From Solobacterium sp. (GTDB taxonomy: Bacteria; Bacillota_I; Bacilli_A; Erysipelotrichales; Erysipelotrichaceae): a stretch of 6,999 bases of DNA. The translations under genes and the position numbers were made by a program. Below, piece by piece: positions 4,709 to 6,999 of this stretch (the stretch's first letter is position 1; every line of letters begins with the position of its first letter). The notes beneath the pieces are model-generated. The model was given only the letters and a program-made list of their open reading frames with translations. It ran no database searches and was not told the origin of the DNA. Where the stretch lies: the NCBI GenBank assembly GCA_017543005.1, contig JAFWEA010000377.1:1-6999 (forward strand), in the 5' to 3' direction.

Positions 4709-6999
4709 ATGGAACAGTATATTGTGACTGGCATGAGCTGTGCGGCCTGCCAGGCAAGAGTGGAAAAAGCGGTCAGCCAGGTGCCGGGAGTGACATCCTG
4801 CTCGGTGTCGCTGCTGACCAATTCGATGGGTGTGGAAGGCAGTGCCTCCCAGGCCGATATTATCAAGGCAGTGGAAAATGCCGGCTACGGGGCCTCGAAG
4901 AAGGGGGCAGCGCAGAAGGCGGCTTCGGCCAGTGAACGTCTGGCGGCGGAAGAAGATGCGCTGAAAGACCGGGAAACACCGGTGCTGAAGCGCCGGCTGA
5001 TCCTGTCGGTCGGTTTCCTGGCAGTGCTCATGTATATCTCCATGGGCCACAACATGTGGGGCTGGCCGCTGCCGGGCTTCCTGACGCACAACCATATCGG
5101 TCTGGCGATCCTGCAGATGCTGCTGGCGATCATTGTCATGATCATCAACAAGAAGTTCTTCACCAGCGGCTTCAATTCCCTGGCCCACGGGGCGCCGAAC
5201 ATGGATACACTGGTGGCCCTCGGGTCGGCGGTGTCCTTCGGCTGGAGCCTGTATGTGCTGATGCGCATGACCTGGATGATTACAAACGGAACGCCCAATA
5301 TGGACCTGATGCCGCTGTATCATGGCCAGCTGTACTTTGAATCGGCAGCCATGATCCCAGCGCTGATCACCGTCGGCAAGATGCTGGAGGCCATGTCCAA
5401 GGGCCGCACAACCGATGCCCTCAAGGGCCTGATGAAACTGGCCCCCAAGACAGCAGTGCTGCTGCGGGATGGGCAGGAAGTGGAAGTCGGCATTGATGAA
5501 GTGGTCAGCGGCGATGTGTTTGTGGTCCGGCCGGGGGAAAGCATCCCGGTGGACGGCATTGTCCTGGAAGGCACCAGTGCTGTGAATGAAAGTGCCCTGA
5601 CCGGTGAAAGCATCCCGGTCGACAAGATGCCAGGCGACAAGGTCTCGGCTGCCACCATCAACCAGTCCGGCTACATCCAGTGCCAGGCAACCCGGGTCGG
5701 TGAGGACACCACCCTGTCGCAGATCATCCGCATGGTCAGTGACGCGGCGGCGACCAAGGCACCGATTGCCCGGATTGCGGACAAGGTATCCGGTATCTTC
5801 GTTCCGGCCGTCATCGGCATTTCGGCAGTCACCACTGCCGGCTGGCTGATTGCCGGGGAATCCCTGGCGATTGCGCTGGAGCGGGGCATCTCCGTCCTGG
5901 TCATCTCCTGCCCGTGTGCGCTGGGTCTGGCAACCCCGGTTGCGATCATGGTCGGCAACGGCATGGGTGCGAAAAACGGTGTCCTGTTCAAGACTTCCGA
6001 GTCACTGGAACAGGCCGGCAAGGTACAGATCATTGCGCTGGATAAAACCGGTACAATCACCAGCGGCGAACCGCAGGTGACCGACATGGTCCCGGCAGAG
6101 GGGATCAGTGAGGAAACCCTGCTGCAGAAGGCATATGCCCTGGAGATGAAGTCGGAACATCCGCTGGCCAGAGCCATTGTGCAGGCCGCAGAAGAAAAGA
6201 AACTGGAAGCGGCTGAAGTCAGTGAGTTCACAGCCCTGCCGGGCAATGGCCTGAAGGCAGTACTGAACGGCAGAAAGCTGCAGGGCGGAAGTAAGAAATT
6301 CATCAGCTCGCTGGTCACTGTTTCCGCTGACCTGCTGGCTGCTTCGGATCAGCTGTCCGCACAGGGCAAGACCCCGCTGTTCTTCATGGAAGACGATCAG
6401 CTGCTGGGTATCATTGCCGTGGCGGATGTCATCAAGGAAGATTCCCCGAAGGCCATCCGGGAACTGCAGAACATGGGCATTGAAGTGGTTATGCTGACGG
6501 GCGACAATGAGCGGACGGCCCGGGCGATCGGCGATGCGGCCGGCGTGGATACCGTGATTGCGGGTGTTCTGCCGGATGGCAAGGAAGCGGTGATCCGGGA
6601 GCTGCAGAAGCGCGGCCGGACAGCGATGGTCGGCGACGGCATCAATGATGCTCCGGCTTTGACCAGGGCTGATACGGGCATTGCCATCGGTGCCGGTACG
6701 GACGTCGCCATTGATTCGGCGGATATCGTGCTGATGAACAGCCGGCTGAGTGATGTTTCGGCAGCGGTGCGGCTGAGCCGCAGAACCCTGCAGCACATTC
6801 ATCAGAACCTGTTCTGGGCCTTCTTCTATAACCTCATTCTGATCCCGGTGGCCGCCGGCCTGACCCCGCTGAAGATCAATCCGATGATGGGGGCCGCTGC
6901 CATGAGCCTGTCGAGTTTCACGGTATGCATGAACGCCCTGCGGCTGAATCTGTTTGACATGCACAGCACGGCCCATGACCGGCCGCTGAAGAACCCGGC
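4709..6999 (+). CDS. copA: Cu(I)-exporting P1B-type ATPase CopA (3' end cut off by window)
   Basis: This membrane ATPase pumps Cu(I) out of the cytoplasm using ATP. The 763 visible residues contain one N-terminal heavy-metal-associated domain with GMSCAAC (8-14), a charged linker (about 62-95), and eight membrane segments at about 97-113, 131-147, 166-190, 210-228, 362-383, 393-416, 700-718 and 724-745. They also contain the actuator motif TGE (298-300), the transmembrane CPC (401-403), the phosphorylated aspartate in DKTGT (Asp445), SEHPLA with His484 of the nucleotide domain, and GDGIND (642-647). Tyr707-Asn708 in helix 7 and MSLSS (732-736) in helix 8 are the Cu(I)-specific P1B-1 residues. 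The start is preceded by GAGG (4697-4700) overlapping the csoR stop. The frame is still open at the right edge, about 18 residues past the last helix, so a C-terminal extension exists but its length is unknown. No copZ chaperone gene lies between csoR and copA. Confidence 0.96.
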   Translation, partial: MEQYIVTGMSCAACQARVEKAVSQVPGVTSCSVSLLTNSMGVEGSASQADIIKAVENAGYGASKKGAAQKAASASERLAAEEDALKDRETPVLKRRLILSVGFLAVLMYISMGHNMWGWPLPGFLTHNHIGLAILQMLLAIIVMIINKKFFTSGFNSLAHGAPNMDTLVALGSAVSFGWSLYVLMRMTWMITNGTPNMDLMPLYHGQLYFESAAMIPALITVGKMLEAMSKGRTTDALKGLMKLAPKTAVLLRDGQEVEVGIDEVVSGDVFVVRPGESIPVDGIVLEGTSAVNESALTGESIPVDKMPGDKVSAATINQSGYIQCQATRVGEDTTLSQIIRMVSDAAATKAPIARIADKVSGIFVPAVIGISAVTTAGWLIAGESLAIALERGISVLVISCPCALGLATPVAIMVGNGMGAKNGVLFKTSESLEQAGKVQIIALDKTGTITSGEPQVTDMVPAEGISEETLLQKAYALEMKSEHPLARAIVQAAEEKKLEAAEVSEFTALPGNGLKAVLNGRKLQGGSKKFISSLVTVSADLLAASDQLSAQGKTPLFFMEDDQLLGIIAVADVIKEDSPKAIRELQNMGIEVVMLTGDNERTARAIGDAAGVDTVIAGVLPDGKEAVIRELQKRGRTAMVGDGINDAPALTRADTGIAIGAGTDVAIDSADIVLMNSRLSDVSAAVRLSRRTLQHIHQNLFWAFFYNLILIPVAAGLTPLKINPMMGAAAMSLSSFTVCMNALRLNLFDMHSTAHDRPLKNP

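Noticed and set aside
4610..5323. Minus-strand open frame spanning the csoR-copA junction
   Set aside because: It is antisense to csoR and the start of copA, has low-complexity His/Gln/Arg composition, and crosses an operon junction with well-supported genes.
6002..6976. Long open frame on the minus strand (about 324 codons) opposite copA
   Set aside because: It lies wholly antisense to a gene with every CopA catalytic motif intact. Its His/Gln/Arg-rich translation is typical of the mirror of GC-rich codons, and I recognise no domain in it.

Overview
The window reads as chromosomal DNA from a GC-rich member of the Bacillota (Firmicutes). The coding sequence is rich in G and C at third positions. 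The short intergenic gaps are AT-rich and carry sigma-A-like promoters, Shine-Dalgarno sites close to the Bacillota consensus, and compact intrinsic terminators. The protein families (PatB/MalY lyase, DegV/FakB-like protein, CsoR-CopA) fit this group. A GC-rich Erysipelotrichia-like gut bacterium is my best guess, but it is only an impression. I see no mobile element, CRISPR array, tRNA, rRNA or phage gene.

All seven genes lie on the + strand. From left to right: (1) a PLP-dependent C-S lyase of the PatB/MalY type, missing its first few codons at the left edge; (2) a class I glutamine-amidotransferase-fold gamma-glutamyl hydrolase (peptidase C26/PuuD-like), with its own promoter and a strong terminator; (3) a DegV-family, FakB-like lipid-binding protein, ending in a hairpin terminator; (4) a HAD-superfamily phosphatase or phosphomutase; (5) a GNAT-like acetyltransferase with an extended -10 promoter that overlaps the stop codon of gene 4; (6) csoR, a Cu(I)-sensing repressor; (7) copA, a Cu(I)-exporting P1B-type ATPase that runs off the right edge.

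The clearest functional unit is csoR-copA. Its promoter carries a near-perfect inverted repeat of the CsoR operator type between the -35 and -10 boxes. CsoR has the Cys-His-Cys copper-sensing spacing, and copA starts 10 bases after the csoR stop. This is a self-regulated copper-efflux operon. The first two genes might cooperate in breaking down gamma-glutamyl and cysteine S-conjugates, but that is speculation from adjacency. The middle genes look like separately transcribed units packed tightly end to end, with terminators and promoters overlapping neighbouring stop codons or each other.

I did not find convincing evidence of an undescribed system. The points most worth a second look are the possible leaderless HAD transcript whose promoter overlaps the upstream terminator, the DegV protein lacking the usual C-terminal THTGPG-type motif, the extra cysteine in CsoR, and the tail of CopA beyond its last membrane helix.
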